Source: Leptospira wolffii serovar Khorat str. Khorat-H2 (GTDB taxonomy: Bacteria > Spirochaetota > Leptospiria > Leptospirales > Leptospiraceae). From it: a stretch of DNA of 64,000 bases. Below, one piece after another: positions 1 to 8,359 of the stretch; the first letter of the stretch is position 1; the number at the start of each line of letters is the position of its first letter. The position numbers and the translations under genes are program-made. The stretch spans positions 868,001-932,000 of the forward strand of contig NZ_AKWX02000007.1 of the NCBI RefSeq assembly GCF_000306115.2, in the 5' to 3' direction. Below the pieces are notes generated by a model. The model was not told where the DNA came from and ran no database searches. It saw only the letters and a list, made by a program, of their open reading frames with translations.

Positions 1-2
1 AG

Positions 3-194
3 GTTTCCGTTTCCGAATTAAGCCAGAGCTTAGATTGGAAAAAATTAGGAATCCAGAAGGTTCTAGTGGATTGGTTTATTCCCTCCGAGAATCCGACTGT
101 ATTTTCCCTAAGCAATAAGGAGTTCGGTTTTCTCCTAGCCTTTCTACCTTCTTCTCCGCAAGAACAAAGCGTACTCCAAGTATTTTTGATTTAA
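3..194 (+). CDS. 3' end of an unidentified protein gene, cut by the window edge
   Basis: One forward frame stays open from the window start for 63 codons and ends in TAA at 192-194, 42 nt before the next gene. The visible C-terminus is mixed polar/hydrophobic (reads LGIQKVLVDWFIPSENP, then GFLLAFLPSSPQEQSVLQVFLI) with no motif I recognise. Codon choice resembles the neighbours, so it is probably the tail of a real gene, but the start and most of the protein lie outside the window. Function unknown. Confidence 0.45.
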   Translation, partial: VSVSELSQSLDWKKLGIQKVLVDWFIPSENPTVFSLSNKEFGFLLAFLPSSPQEQSVLQVFLI

Positions 195-236
195 GATTCT
201 CATCTTCTTCTCTTCGTAAATTTTTAGGAGGAAGAT

Positions 237-1625
237 ATGAATCGCGCATTCATCGTCTCATTCATTATAATATTCTCATTTTCCCTTTCGGCCAAGGCCG
301 AGAAAAAAGACCTAGAAGAGATTCTAGGAATACTAGCTACGGAACATCCCGAATCCAAATCCTTGGCGGGACTTTCCCAGGCTCATAAATCCCATTCGGA
401 GGCGGCAGGTATCCTTCCGGATCCGAAAATCGGATTCGCTTATAGGAATTATCCCACTCGAAACGGATATTCACTAAATGGAGATCGTGCCCTGGATACT
501 CCCACCATGACCGGGGTGGAGCTTTCCATTTCCCAAGAGTTTCCATTTCCGGGAAAACTAGGAACGGAGAAAAGAATCTCCAAACTCATGCAAAACGAAG
601 CCTCTTTCGCATATATGTCGGGGGTAAATAGAATTCTTGGAGAATTCTTTTCTAAATTAAATCGCTACCAGCATTCGGAAAAGAAAAAGGCCATTAACGA
701 TAAGATCCTAGTCGTTCTAGGCGCCCAAAAATCCATTAGCGAAAGTTCCTACGCTTACGGAGGAAACACTCTCTCAGGCGTTCTGAAATCCGCCGTGGCA
801 AAAACGGAAGCCGCAGAAAAGGAGACGGAGTATTCTACCCAACTCAAGGACCTAAGGTCCCAATTGGAATATTACCAAATCTCCAATAAGCTTTCTTTCC
901 AAGAGATCCGCGAATTGGAATTGGATTCTTTCCTGGACAAGAAATTCGAGGAACTGGAGAATTTGGTCGGCTCCGAAGCGAAATTAGTCGAAGAAAGTCC
1001 AGAGTACAAGATCCAAACCGAAGAGGAAAAACGACTTAAGGAACAGGCCAAATTGGCGAAATATTCCCTGGCTCCCCAAACGGAAGTATTCTTTTCCTAC
1101 ATGAAGAGAAGATCCCAGACCTACGCTCTGGACCAAGGCCCCCTGAATTACGGACTCATGGATAGTACGGAATATAGAGGAGATCTATTCAGTTTGGGCA
1201 TGAACATGCGAGTGCCGTTCTGGTCCGCCTTCAAATGGAATTCCATCACCGGAGAAAGCGAACACCTTGCGGAAGTAGGAAAAGACTCCGTAGAAAAGAC
1301 AAGAATCCAAATGCGTTCCGAGTTGAATCGTAGCCTATCCCTGGCGAAAGGAACGATGGATCAGATCCGTCTTGTGGAAAAAAGACTCATCCCTGAATTG
1401 GAGCGCTCCGCAAGAGCCGGTTCCTACCAATATGCGGCGGAAAAATCCACGGTCCAAGACAGTCTGCTCGCGCAAACTGAGATTCTAAACGCTAAAATAA
1501 GATTGGAGGATTTGAAGGAACGTAAGAACGAATCCGTTCTGAACGCCTTGAAACTTTTAAGCCTTATCTATAAAGAGAACGAAATTCCAAACCACGATAA
1601 ACACAATACGGGAGATAAAAAATGA
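237..1625 (+). CDS. TolC-family outer-membrane channel of a heavy-metal efflux pump
   Basis: Predicted outer-membrane/periplasmic channel (CusC/CzcC role) of the tripartite pump encoded downstream. The 462-residue protein starts with a signal peptide (basic MNR, hydrophobic core, cleavage near SAKAE at about residue 21). The body is long amphipathic helix with the TolC-family pattern of a helix followed by a GILPDPKIGFAYRN turn near residues 58-72, and a second, similar helical half ending in a coiled-coil region around 395-440. Shine-Dalgarno AGGAGG at 226-231 lies 5 nt before the ATG. Its stop overlaps the next start by 4 nt (ATGA), so it heads a translationally coupled operon. The specific metal is inferred from the CusA-like partner, not from this protein. 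Confidence 0.85.
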   Translation: MNRAFIVSFIIIFSFSLSAKAEKKDLEEILGILATEHPESKSLAGLSQAHKSHSEAAGILPDPKIGFAYRNYPTRNGYSLNGDRALDTPTMTGVELSISQEFPFPGKLGTEKRISKLMQNEASFAYMSGVNRILGEFFSKLNRYQHSEKKKAINDKILVVLGAQKSISESSYAYGGNTLSGVLKSAVAKTEAAEKETEYSTQLKDLRSQLEYYQISNKLSFQEIRELELDSFLDKKFEELENLVGSEAKLVEESPEYKIQTEEEKRLKEQAKLAKYSLAPQTEVFFSYMKRRSQTYALDQGPLNYGLMDSTEYRGDLFSLGMNMRVPFWSAFKWNSITGESEHLAEVGKDSVEKTRIQMRSELNRSLSLAKGTMDQIRLVEKRLIPELERSARAGSYQYAAEKSTVQDSLLAQTEILNAKIRLEDLKERKNESVLNALKLLSLIYKENEIPNHDKHNTGDKK

Positions 1626-2077
1626 AATTAGCTCTTTTCCATCTTATACTTATCCTATCCATCGTTCTTTCCTTGCCGGTTTTCGCCCACGAGGGAAAGG
1701 AAACCTTCGTATTGAAAGAAGTCTCTAAGATCCACTCCGAGATCTTCGCCGAAAAACCGGGACCATTGGATACCAAGAAACTCTCCGACTTACTTAAGAA
1801 AGAAGCGGACAGTAAGAAAGACACCGAAGCATTTCGCAAAGCCGCTCCCATTGCGGAAGAGCTAGGGCGCACAAATGAATTGGATAAGAAGAGGGAACTC
1901 TTCCAAAAGCTTTCCGAGGCATTGGAACCTATCTTAGGGCATCATGATAAATCAGGAGTTTCCTTATTCTATTGTCCTATGCTGAAAAAGAAATGGCTCG
2001 CTTCCGGTAAGGAAATTCGAAACCCCTATGATAAAAAGATGAAAGGCTGCGGGGAGATCGTTCGTGAAGCCCAGTGA
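1622..2077 (+). CDS. exported DUF3347-like protein of the Cu/Ag efflux operon
   Basis: A 151-residue exported protein with a signal peptide ending near PVFAH (residue 21-22). The C-terminal third carries FYCPMLKKKWLASG followed by IRNPYDKKMKGCGEI, the CPM...W...I.NPY...M..CGE signature that I associate with DUF3347, a domain often found in or beside CusB-type adaptors. The paired Cys-Pro-Met and Cys-Gly could bind Cu(I)/Ag(I), which is inference. It sits between the channel and adaptor genes, overlapping the first by 4 nt and the second by 14 nt, so it is almost certainly co-translated and part of the same metal-export or metal-sensing function. Confidence 0.7.
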   Translation: MKLALFHLILILSIVLSLPVFAHEGKETFVLKEVSKIHSEIFAEKPGPLDTKKLSDLLKKEADSKKDTEAFRKAAPIAEELGRTNELDKKRELFQKLSEALEPILGHHDKSGVSLFYCPMLKKKWLASGKEIRNPYDKKMKGCGEIVREAQ

Positions 2078-3128
2078 TTTTTTGCCCAGGGCAAATCATA
2101 CGATCTTGAGAGGACTCATTCGATCTTCTTTTATACTCGCAGTCTTATTCTTTATCGTAGAATGCGGGCATAAGAAAGAGATCTATTATTGCCCGATGCA
2201 TCCGCATTATACATCGGATAAACCGGGTACTTGTCCTATCTGTAATATGGACCTCGTAAAAAAAGAGGATAGTAATTCGGACCATTCCGATCACGAGAAA
2301 AAATCCACTCTTTCTGAAGCTAAGCAAATGGAAGAAGGAGAACTTCTTCTTTCCAACGAAAAACAACAGTCCATCGGAATCAAGACCGAGGAGGTTGCAT
2401 TGAGAGATCTGGCCAAAAAGTTCCGGGCTTATTCCAATGTCGCCTATGATCCCGAATTGTACGCCGCCTTGACGGAATACAAGGAAGCTTTACGGTCCTC
2501 TGCTGTGCTTTCCGATTCCGCTGGAATCGGTTTGGGAAACCTACAACTTAGATTACGACAGCTCGGACTCTCTCCCGACCAGATCCGACTCTGGGCCTCC
2601 GGAAAAAGGGACCCGTCCGAATTGATCCTAGGTGGAAAAGGGGGAAGGGCGCATATATATTCCCAGATCTACGAATCGGATCTCACCTCCGTAAAACCGG
2701 GCCTGGAAGTTCGATTCAAGACGGACGTCTATCCTGAAAAGGAATTTCCCGGAAAAATCCAAAGCATAGACACTATATTAGATAAAAATAACAGAACCTT
2801 GCGATTACGCAGCGAGGTATCGGATCCGCAGCATCTTCTCAAACCCCAAATGTTCGGAGAAGTGGAGATCGACTGGAAATTGAAGAGAATTTTATCCGTT
2901 CCGACCTCCGCCATTCTGGATACGGGCAGAAGAAAAATCGTATATATGCAAACGGGACCCGACCGATTCCGCGCCGTAGAAGTAGAAACCGGCAAGTCCA
3001 CGGATACTTGGACGGAAATTCTTTCCGGCCTAGAGCAAGGCCAGAGAGTCGTAAGCGAATCCACCTTTTTATTGGATTCGGAAGCAAAGATCCGATTCGG
3101 TTCCGGTTCCGAACCGCATGTACACTGA
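2064..3128 (+). CDS. CusB-like periplasmic adaptor (membrane fusion protein) with heavy-metal-binding head
   Basis: Membrane fusion subunit joining the RND pump to the outer-membrane channel. After a hydrophobic N-terminal segment ending in IVECGHK (a plausible loose spirochaetal lipobox, lipidated Cys near residue 34) there is a heavy-metal-binding domain with YYCPMHPHYTSDKPGTCPIC (residues ~47-66), the CPMHP and CPxC pair typical of HMBD heads on CusB/CzcB proteins. Beta-barrel and lipoyl-like segments follow; the helical hairpin is short. The GTG at 2064 gives a 14-nt overlap with the upstream gene; a TTG a few codons later is an alternative start. The 354 residues are a usual adaptor length. 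It ends 9 nt before the pump gene. Confidence 0.88.
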   Translation: MKPSDFLPRANHTILRGLIRSSFILAVLFFIVECGHKKEIYYCPMHPHYTSDKPGTCPICNMDLVKKEDSNSDHSDHEKKSTLSEAKQMEEGELLLSNEKQQSIGIKTEEVALRDLAKKFRAYSNVAYDPELYAALTEYKEALRSSAVLSDSAGIGLGNLQLRLRQLGLSPDQIRLWASGKRDPSELILGGKGGRAHIYSQIYESDLTSVKPGLEVRFKTDVYPEKEFPGKIQSIDTILDKNNRTLRLRSEVSDPQHLLKPQMFGEVEIDWKLKRILSVPTSAILDTGRRKIVYMQTGPDRFRAVEVETGKSTDTWTEILSGLEQGQRVVSESTFLLDSEAKIRFGSGSEPHVH

Positions 3129-3137
3129 GGAGAATTT

Positions 3138-6100
3138 ATGATCCAAAAGATAATTCGATTCTCCGCTGAGAACAAATTCTTAGTCATCGGGATTACCCTT
3201 CTTCTGCTCTTATCCTCTTACTTCGCAATGAAGAATATTCCTCTGGATGCGATTCCTGACCTTTCGGATACGCAGGTAATCGTCTATTCCCGCTGGGATA
3301 GAAGTCCGGATATCATAGAAGACCAAGTCACTTATCCAATCGTGACCTCTCTTTTGGGCGCACCCAAGATCAAGGTAGTCAGGGGATTTTCCGACTTCGG
3401 TTTCTCCTATGTTTACGTCATTTTTCAGGACGGAACGGATATCTATTGGGCGAGATCCCGGGTCTTGGAATATCTATCTAGAATCCAATCCTCTCTTCCT
3501 CCCGGAGTTAAGACGGAACTCGGACCGGATGCAAGCGCGGTCGGATGGGTTTACCAATACGCACTGGTGGATAAGGCAGGAAACAATTCCCTTTCCGATT
3601 TACGAACCTACCAGGATTTCCATTTACGCTACCTTCTGAACGCGGTTCCGGGAGTCTCTGAAGTCGCAGGCATAGGAGGATTCAAGAAACAATACCAAAT
3701 CACAGTACATCCGAATGCTTTAAGATCCTATAATATAGATTTCGAAACCTTGGTAAGAAAAATCCGCGAAAGCAACCAGGAGACGGGCGGAAGGCTTCTG
3801 GAAATTTCCGGCGCTGAGTATATGGTGAGAGGTAGGGGATATCTATCTTCTTTGCAGGATATTGAGAATATTCCTCTCTCTACGGATCTGAACGGAGTCC
3901 CTATTCTTTTGAAGAATGTGGCCTCCGTACAACTCGGACCGGATATACGAAGAGGAATCGCCGATTTAGACGGAGAAGGGGACGTTGTAGGCGGCACAAT
4001 CGTTATGCGCCACGGGGAAAACGCTCTCTCTGTGATAGAAAGAGTGAAGGAAAAACTATCCGAGATCAAGGAAAGCCTTCCTAAAGGTTCGGAACTGTTA
4101 GTTACCTACGATCGGTCGGAGCTCATAGAGCATGCCATTTCCAACCTACAATGGAAACTTATTGAAGAGATGCTCATAGTCTCCTTGGTGATTTTGATTT
4201 TTCTTTGGCACTTTCCTTCCGCGATCATCCCGATTCTTACGATTCCCATTTCCGTATTACTCGCCTTCATTCCCATGTATCTTGCGGACATTCACGCCAA
4301 TATCATGTCTCTCGCCGGAATGGCGATCTCCATCGGAGTGCTTGTGGACGGTGCCATAGTGGAAGTCGAAAACGCTTACAAAAAATTGGAAGAATGGGAA
4401 TCCGGGGGAAGAATCGGTGACTATCATGCGGTGAGATTGGAAGCTTTATTGGAAGTAGGACCTTCCGTTTTCTTTTCCCTACTTGTGATCGCTGTGGCGT
4501 TTTTCCCTATTTTTACGCTGGTAGACCAGGAGGGCAGACTCTTTAGACCTCTTGCATATTCTAAAAATATCGCGATGGCAGTGGCCGCTATTCTTGCAAT
4601 CACGTTGGATCCGGCTCTACGTATGCTATTCACCAGAATGGAACCCTTCCGGTGGAAGAATCGCAGACTTTCCGAATTCGCAACCACTTTATTTGTTGGA
4701 AAATACTATCCGGAAGAAAAACATCCGGTGAGCAGGATACTTTTCCGCTTCTACGATCCGGTATGTCGTTGGGTATTACATAGACCGAAAAAAATTCTTC
4801 TTTCCGCGTTAGCCGTCACTCTTCTGACGATTCCTGTTTATCTCCATTTGGGATCGGAATTTATGCCTTCTCTTTACGAGGAGTCTCTTCTTTATATGCC
4901 TACGACCCTGCCGGGGATCTCCGTCGCGGAGGCTGAGAAACTCATGACCGTTATGGACAAGAAGTTGAAGAGTTTTCCGGAAGTAAAAAGGGTATTCGGA
5001 AAAGCGGGAAGATCCGAAACCGCAACCGATTCCGCCCCTTTCTCCATGATGGAAACCGTCGTTCTTCTTCGCCCGCAAAGCGAATGGAGAAAAGCGGATC
5101 GATTCTACTCCAACTTACCTAGAATCCTGCAGTATCCTTTTCTTCCTTTTACTTCCGAGAGAATCACTAAGGACGAGCTCATAGAAAAATTGAATCGTGA
5201 GATGCAATTTCCCGGCGTCACGAACGCTTGGACCATGCCGATCAAAACCCGTATCGATATGCTCAGCACAGGAATGAGAACTCCGATCGGAATCAAGATA
5301 CTCGGCTCCTCTCTAGAAGAAATAGAAAGGATCGGCGTCGAGATCGAATCCGTTTTAAGAAAGGCGCCTGAAGTCAGAAACGTATTCGCGGAAAGAACTG
5401 CCGGAGGTTACTTTTTGGATCTGGAATTAAAACGGGAGAAGCTCGCGAGATACAATATCTCCGTGGATACCGCACAACAGATCATAGTAGCGGCAATAGG
5501 AGGAGAATCCATCACCCAAACGATCGAAGGTAGGGAAAGATTCTCCGTAAATTTAAGATACCCGAGAGAACTAAGGGACTCCGTCGAAAAGATAAAAGCA
5601 ATCCTCGTCCCCACCCAAGCCTTCGGGCATGTTCCCATTTCCGAAATCGCGGACGTAAAGCAAAAGACAGGACCTTCTATGATCCGGGACGAAAACGGAT
5701 TCTTGGCGGGCTACGTTTATGTGGATCCGTCCACTTCGGATATCGGAGGATTTGTGGACAGATCCAAAAAACTCGTTTCGGATTCCGTTCGCCTGCCTGT
5801 AGGATATTCCATCGTCTGGAGTGGACAATACGAGAATATGCTCCGAGTACGGGAGAGAATGAAATACGTTCTGCCCCTGACCTTGGCCATTATCTTTCTA
5901 CTCCTATATCTGAACACAAAGTCCTACGCCAAGACTCTAATCGTACTTATGGCGGTACCATTCTCTTTGGTGGGAGCGGTAGGACTCTTGTATATCCTGG
6001 ATTATAATGTGTCCGTCGCCGTCTGGGTGGGAATGATCGCCCTTATGGGATTAGATGCGGAAACGGGAGTGTTCATGCTTCTTTATCTGGATTTATCCTA

Positions 6101-6530
6101 CGAAGACGCAAAAAAGAAAGGCAGATTAAGAAATAGGGAAGAATTGATCGAAGCGGTTGTACACGGAGCCGTCCATAGGGTTCGCCCAAAAATCATGACG
6201 GTTCTCGCCGCAATGATGGGGCTTTTGCCCATCATGTGGTCCGACGGAACGGGCTCGGACGTGATGAAGAGAATCGCTGCTCCTATGGTAGGAGGACTCG
6301 TGACGAGTTTCATTCTGGAATTGCTGGTCTATCCTCCTTTATACATGCTTTGGAAAGAGGGGAGGCTCACTCTTCCGAACCTATTTGCTACCAAAAAGAA
6401 ATTCGGATTCGAAACGGCTCCTGCGCCAGTCGCATCCGCTCCGACTGGGATTTTGGACATGGAAGATTCCTATCCGGAAGCCGCCGAATCGGTTCGGAAG
6501 AAACCGAAAAAGAACATAAAAAAGAAGTAA
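3138..6530 (+). CDS. cusA: CusA/CzcA-family RND heavy-metal efflux pump, probably Cu(I)/Ag(I)
   Basis: Inner-membrane proton-driven pump of the tripartite system. The 1130-residue protein shows the RND plan: TM1 near residues 14-32, a first periplasmic loop, TM2-6 around 340-490, a second loop, TM8-12 around 905-1075. The TM4 acidic stretch reads GVLVDGAIVEVENAYKK. The three methionines that bind Cu/Ag in E. coli CusA (M573, M623, M672) have counterparts in LLYMPTTLPG (M587), APFSMMETV (M637) and RIDMLSTG (M708), favouring monovalent Cu/Ag over Zn/Co/Cd. Between the second and third there is an insertion of about 22 residues (FYSNLPRILQYPFLPFTSER region) absent from E. coli CusA. The C-terminal tail beyond TM12 is long, Pro/Ala-rich then lysine-rich. 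A GAGGAG Shine-Dalgarno precedes the ATG. Confidence 0.95.
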   Translation: MIQKIIRFSAENKFLVIGITLLLLLSSYFAMKNIPLDAIPDLSDTQVIVYSRWDRSPDIIEDQVTYPIVTSLLGAPKIKVVRGFSDFGFSYVYVIFQDGTDIYWARSRVLEYLSRIQSSLPPGVKTELGPDASAVGWVYQYALVDKAGNNSLSDLRTYQDFHLRYLLNAVPGVSEVAGIGGFKKQYQITVHPNALRSYNIDFETLVRKIRESNQETGGRLLEISGAEYMVRGRGYLSSLQDIENIPLSTDLNGVPILLKNVASVQLGPDIRRGIADLDGEGDVVGGTIVMRHGENALSVIERVKEKLSEIKESLPKGSELLVTYDRSELIEHAISNLQWKLIEEMLIVSLVILIFLWHFPSAIIPILTIPISVLLAFIPMYLADIHANIMSLAGMAISIGVLVDGAIVEVENAYKKLEEWESGGRIGDYHAVRLEALLEVGPSVFFSLLVIAVAFFPIFTLVDQEGRLFRPLAYSKNIAMAVAAILAITLDPALRMLFTRMEPFRWKNRRLSEFATTLFVGKYYPEEKHPVSRILFRFYDPVCRWVLHRPKKILLSALAVTLLTIPVYLHLGSEFMPSLYEESLLYMPTTLPGISVAEAEKLMTVMDKKLKSFPEVKRVFGKAGRSETATDSAPFSMMETVVLLRPQSEWRKADRFYSNLPRILQYPFLPFTSERITKDELIEKLNREMQFPGVTNAWTMPIKTRIDMLSTGMRTPIGIKILGSSLEEIERIGVEIESVLRKAPEVRNVFAERTAGGYFLDLELKREKLARYNISVDTAQQIIVAAIGGESITQTIEGRERFSVNLRYPRELRDSVEKIKAILVPTQAFGHVPISEIADVKQKTGPSMIRDENGFLAGYVYVDPSTSDIGGFVDRSKKLVSDSVRLPVGYSIVWSGQYENMLRVRERMKYVLPLTLAIIFLLLYLNTKSYAKTLIVLMAVPFSLVGAVGLLYILDYNVSVAVWVGMIALMGLDAETGVFMLLYLDLSYEDAKKKGRLRNREELIEAVVHGAVHRVRPKIMTVLAAMMGLLPIMWSDGTGSDVMKRIAAPMVGGLVTSFILELLVYPPLYMLWKEGRLTLPNLFATKKKFGFETAPAPVASAPTGILDMEDSYPEAAESVRKKPKKNIKKK

Positions 6531-6563
6531 TTCACTAAAAGTTGATTTATGAGGTAAAAGAAA

Positions 6564-6776
6564 ATGAGGAAAATTCTGACAATCCTATTAGGAATCGGCA
6601 TCTGGGTTTCCTCCGCAGTCTATGCGGGAGATCAAACCAAAGAGCACGAGCACGGAAAGGACCATCACAAAGAACATGGAACTTCCAAAGACCACGAACA
6701 CCATAAGGGAAATAAACCCGAGAAGGAAAAAGGACACGACCACGAAAAGCATAAGGAAGCCGAAAAGAAGAAATAA
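6564..6776 (+). CDS. small histidine-rich secreted peptide, likely metal buffer of the efflux operon
   Basis: A 70-residue protein with a clean signal peptide (MRKILTILLGIGIWVSS, cleavage near VYA|GD). The 49-residue mature part has 11 histidines in HEH, DHH, DHEHH and GHDHEKH clusters, otherwise almost all Lys, Glu, Asp and Gly, and no cysteine or methionine. Such composition indicates a disordered periplasmic or secreted metal-binding peptide; it resembles histidine-rich accessory peptides near metal exporters, though I know no specific family. It lies 33 nt after the pump gene with GAGGT upstream of the ATG, and is the last gene before a terminator. Histidine richness would also suit Ni, Zn or Co, so the metal is uncertain. 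Confidence 0.72.
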   Translation: MRKILTILLGIGIWVSSAVYAGDQTKEHEHGKDHHKEHGTSKDHEHHKGNKPEKEKGHDHEKHKEAEKKK

Positions 6777-6801
6777 CCAAGACCCATCCCGATTCTCGAG
6801 G

Positions 6802-6823
6802 CCTCAAACCGCTCGATTTGAGG
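6802..6823 (+). other. stem-loop downstream of the His-rich gene
   Basis: CCTCAAA (6802-6808) can pair with TTTGAGG (6817-6823) across an 8-nt loop. No T-run follows, so it may be a 3' stabilising or pause hairpin ahead of the better terminator about 25 nt further on. Confidence 0.4.
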
Positions 6824-6846
6824 ATTATCAGAGAACGACCACTTCG

Positions 6847-6875
6847 ACCGGATTCATTTCCGGTTGACGTTTTTT
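6847..6875 (+). terminator. probable intrinsic terminator of the efflux operon
   Basis: ACCGGA (6847-6852) pairs with TCCGGT (6859-6864) over a 6-nt loop; after TGACG there is a run of six T at 6870-6875. It lies 70 nt after the His-rich gene stop. The stem is short and the T-run is offset by 5 nt, so termination may be partial. The -35 box of the next gene overlaps its right arm. Confidence 0.5.
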
Positions 6876-6893
6876 GTGAAATTAACACATAAT
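6864..6893 (+). promoter_or_regulatory. sigma-70-type promoter for the small exported protein
   Basis: TTGACG (6864-6869, 5 of 6 to consensus) and CATAAT (6888-6893, 5 of 6) are separated by 18 nt. Transcription would begin near 6900, giving a roughly 20-nt leader containing the ATAGGAG ribosome site at about 6904-6910. It suggests that the gene at 6921 is independently transcribed although it follows the efflux operon. Confidence 0.55.
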
Positions 6894-6920
6894 GATAAAC
6901 GATATAGGAGACTATGTTTC

Positions 6921-7229
6921 ATGAAAAAAATTATCGCCCTGGCGGCTATATTGTTCGCTTTTGCCGGAAATCTTTCCGCTTTCACCGAACTGGACCAGCT
7001 GCTCATCAACGAAGCCACGACCCCGGATTTGAAAAAAATCGCTAAGGATTATTTCGCCAAGAAAGCCAAGGATCATAAAGAATTGGCCGAAAAGTATAAA
7101 TCCCTAGCTAACCAATCCCACGGTGGAAAAGCAGTCGCCGACGAAGCCGACAAAAAGAAGTACAACAAGTTAGCCGAGCATTGTGAGAAGGAAGCTGCAG
7201 CTTACAAGGCACAGGCGGACAAATACTGA
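6921..7229 (+). CDS. small exported helical protein, function unknown
   Basis: A 102-residue protein. I chose the ATG at 6921 because it directly begins a signal peptide (MKKIIALAAILFAFAG, cleavage near LSA|FT) and has ATAGGAG about 10 nt upstream; an earlier in-frame start would add a poor N-terminus. The mature protein (about 82 residues) is predicted almost entirely helical and rich in Ala and Lys, with two similar segments, YFAKKAKDHKELAEKYKSLA and KYNKLAEHCEKEAAAYKAQA, suggesting an antiparallel coiled coil. It has one cysteine. Position next to a metal efflux operon hints at an envelope-stress or metal role, but nothing in the sequence proves it. No family recognised. Confidence 0.7.
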   Translation: MKKIIALAAILFAFAGNLSAFTELDQLLINEATTPDLKKIAKDYFAKKAKDHKELAEKYKSLANQSHGGKAVADEADKKKYNKLAEHCEKEAAAYKAQADKY

Positions 7230-7258
7230 TATAGAAACTTAGATCGCCGTACGTAAAA

Positions 7259-7283
7259 AAACCCGCCTTTTCCGGGCGGGTTT
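7259..7283. terminator. bidirectional intrinsic terminator between convergent genes
   Basis: ACCCGCC (7261-7267) pairs with GGCGGGT (7275-7281) over a 7-nt loop; flanking A-run (left) and TTT (right) allow stem extension and supply U-tracts in both directions. It lies between the exported-protein gene (+) and the flagellin gene (-), 30 nt and 20 nt from their stops. Confidence 0.85.
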
Positions 7284-7303
7284 AAAACGTTCCTTAATAC
7301 TTA

Positions 7304-8155
7304 CTAACCGAATCTCTCGCTTAAAAGCTTCACTACTTGTTCCGGTCTCATATTTGCTTGGGCGAGCATTGCGACTCCGCTCTTGGTCAAAATCTGATTT
7401 TTAGTAAAGTCCACTATATGTTCCGCCATATCAGCGTCCCTTACCCGGCTTTCCGCTGCCACCATATTGATATAGTTGGCCTGCAGACCCTCCGCAGTGA
7501 TTTCCAAACGGTTATAATAGGCTCCTAAGTCGGATCTCTGCTTGTTTACCCTTTGGATCGCATTGTCTAGAATCCCGATCATCGTGTTCGAAGAGGCCGG
7601 GGAGGACAGAGTTTGCTTCTTGCCGTTATTCTCCAATTGGAGAGCTCCCGCATTCATCGCATCCACGAATATCTCAAGCTTTTCGTTTTGATTGGGTCCG
7701 ACATGCAATTGGATCGGATTCTTGGATTCTTTGGAATAGGAACCGCTCAAAGGACGAATCTTATTGAATTCGGCGGATTTCCCCAACCGATCCACTTCGT
7801 CTATCAGCTGATCCACTTCCAATTGAACCAGTTTCCGGTCGTCGTCGGAGTAGATCCCGTTGGAGGTCTGGATGGATAATTCCCGCAATCTTTGCAGAAT
7901 ATTATTTACCTGCTCCAAATTTCCTTCGGTTACCTGAATGAAGGAGACCCCATCCATAACGTTTCTTTCCGCCTGGGCAATCCCGCGGATTTGGGTACGC
8001 ATCCTTTCGGATACGGCAAATCCTAAAGCGTCGTCACCGGCACGATTGATCCTCATTCCGGTGGAAAGCTTTTCGGTGGTCTTGTCCAGTTCGTTGTTGA
8101 CTGTCTTCAGTACATTATTTGCACGAAGAGCGCTGATGTTGTGATTGATAATCAT
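7304..8155 (-). CDS. flaB: FlaB-class flagellin (periplasmic flagellar core filament)
   Basis: Structural filament protein of the periplasmic flagella. The 283 residues contain only the conserved N- and C-terminal helical domains, the normal size for spirochaete FlaB, which lacks the exposed D2/D3 domains. The N-terminus begins MIINHNISALRANN and contains KLSTGMRINRAGDDALGFAVSE; the C-terminus has ESRVRDADMAEHIVDFTKNQ and ends AQANMRPEQVVKLLSERFG. The ATG at 8155 is chosen over upstream TTG codons because AGGGAGG at 8162-8168 is then 6 nt away and the standard MIINHN start results. No signal peptide, as expected for flagellar type III export. It is monocistronic here. Its leader contains candidate CsrA sites. 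Leptospira has several flaB paralogues and I cannot say which this is. Confidence 0.93.
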   Translation of the reverse strand: MIINHNISALRANNVLKTVNNELDKTTEKLSTGMRINRAGDDALGFAVSERMRTQIRGIAQAERNVMDGVSFIQVTEGNLEQVNNILQRLRELSIQTSNGIYSDDDRKLVQLEVDQLIDEVDRLGKSAEFNKIRPLSGSYSKESKNPIQLHVGPNQNEKLEIFVDAMNAGALQLENNGKKQTLSSPASSNTMIGILDNAIQRVNKQRSDLGAYYNRLEITAEGLQANYINMVAAESRVRDADMAEHIVDFTKNQILTKSGVAMLAQANMRPEQVVKLLSERFG

Positions 8156-8160
8156 CAACA

Positions 8161-8195
8161 ACCTCCCTGTAGCTAGAGTTCGGATCCGTCCGAAC
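8161..8195 (-). promoter_or_regulatory. two-site CsrA-like binding region in the flagellin leader
   Basis: On the minus-strand mRNA, GUUCGGA-CGGA-UCCGAAC (8195 to 8178) is a perfect 7-bp stem with a tetraloop containing GGA. Seventeen nt on, CUACAGGGAGGU (8172 to 8161 region) matches the CsrA consensus RUACARGGAUGU at about 10 of 12 positions and covers the Shine-Dalgarno of flaB. The GGA cores are about 21 nt apart, suitable for bridging by one CsrA dimer. The same layout (hairpin-loop site plus site over the SD) represses flagellin translation in Bacillus subtilis hag, and CsrA was reported to act on Borrelia flaB. Binding here is inference. Confidence 0.55.
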
Positions 8196-8235
8196 CGTAT
8201 TTTCCAGACTTAGAGAAGAGTGGGGAACTCTTGCT

Positions 8236-8258
8236 CGTGGGGTCGGGTCCCACTGCGA
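8236..8258. other. inverted repeat in the flagellin leader
   Basis: GTGGG and CCCAC flank a 7-nt G/C-rich loop (within cgtggggtcgggtcccact). In the flaB transcript this would be a second stem-loop about 60 nt upstream of the CsrA-like hairpin. No poly-T follows, so a regulatory or stabilising role is more likely than termination. Weak call. Confidence 0.3.
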
Positions 8259-8359
8259 ATTTCACTCCCTTATTTTTGGGGGGAGATTTTTTTTTGAGAT
8301 TTTTCCTAAAGACTAAAGGCGAAGTCGCCGATATTCCAAAAAGGGAAAAATCTATCTCG

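Noticed and set aside
8300..8345. Sigma-28 promoter for flagellin (TAAAGGCG...GCCGATA)
   Set aside because: The resemblance is on the plus strand, pointing away from flaB, with far too short a spacer; it is really a small GGCGA/TCGCC palindrome.
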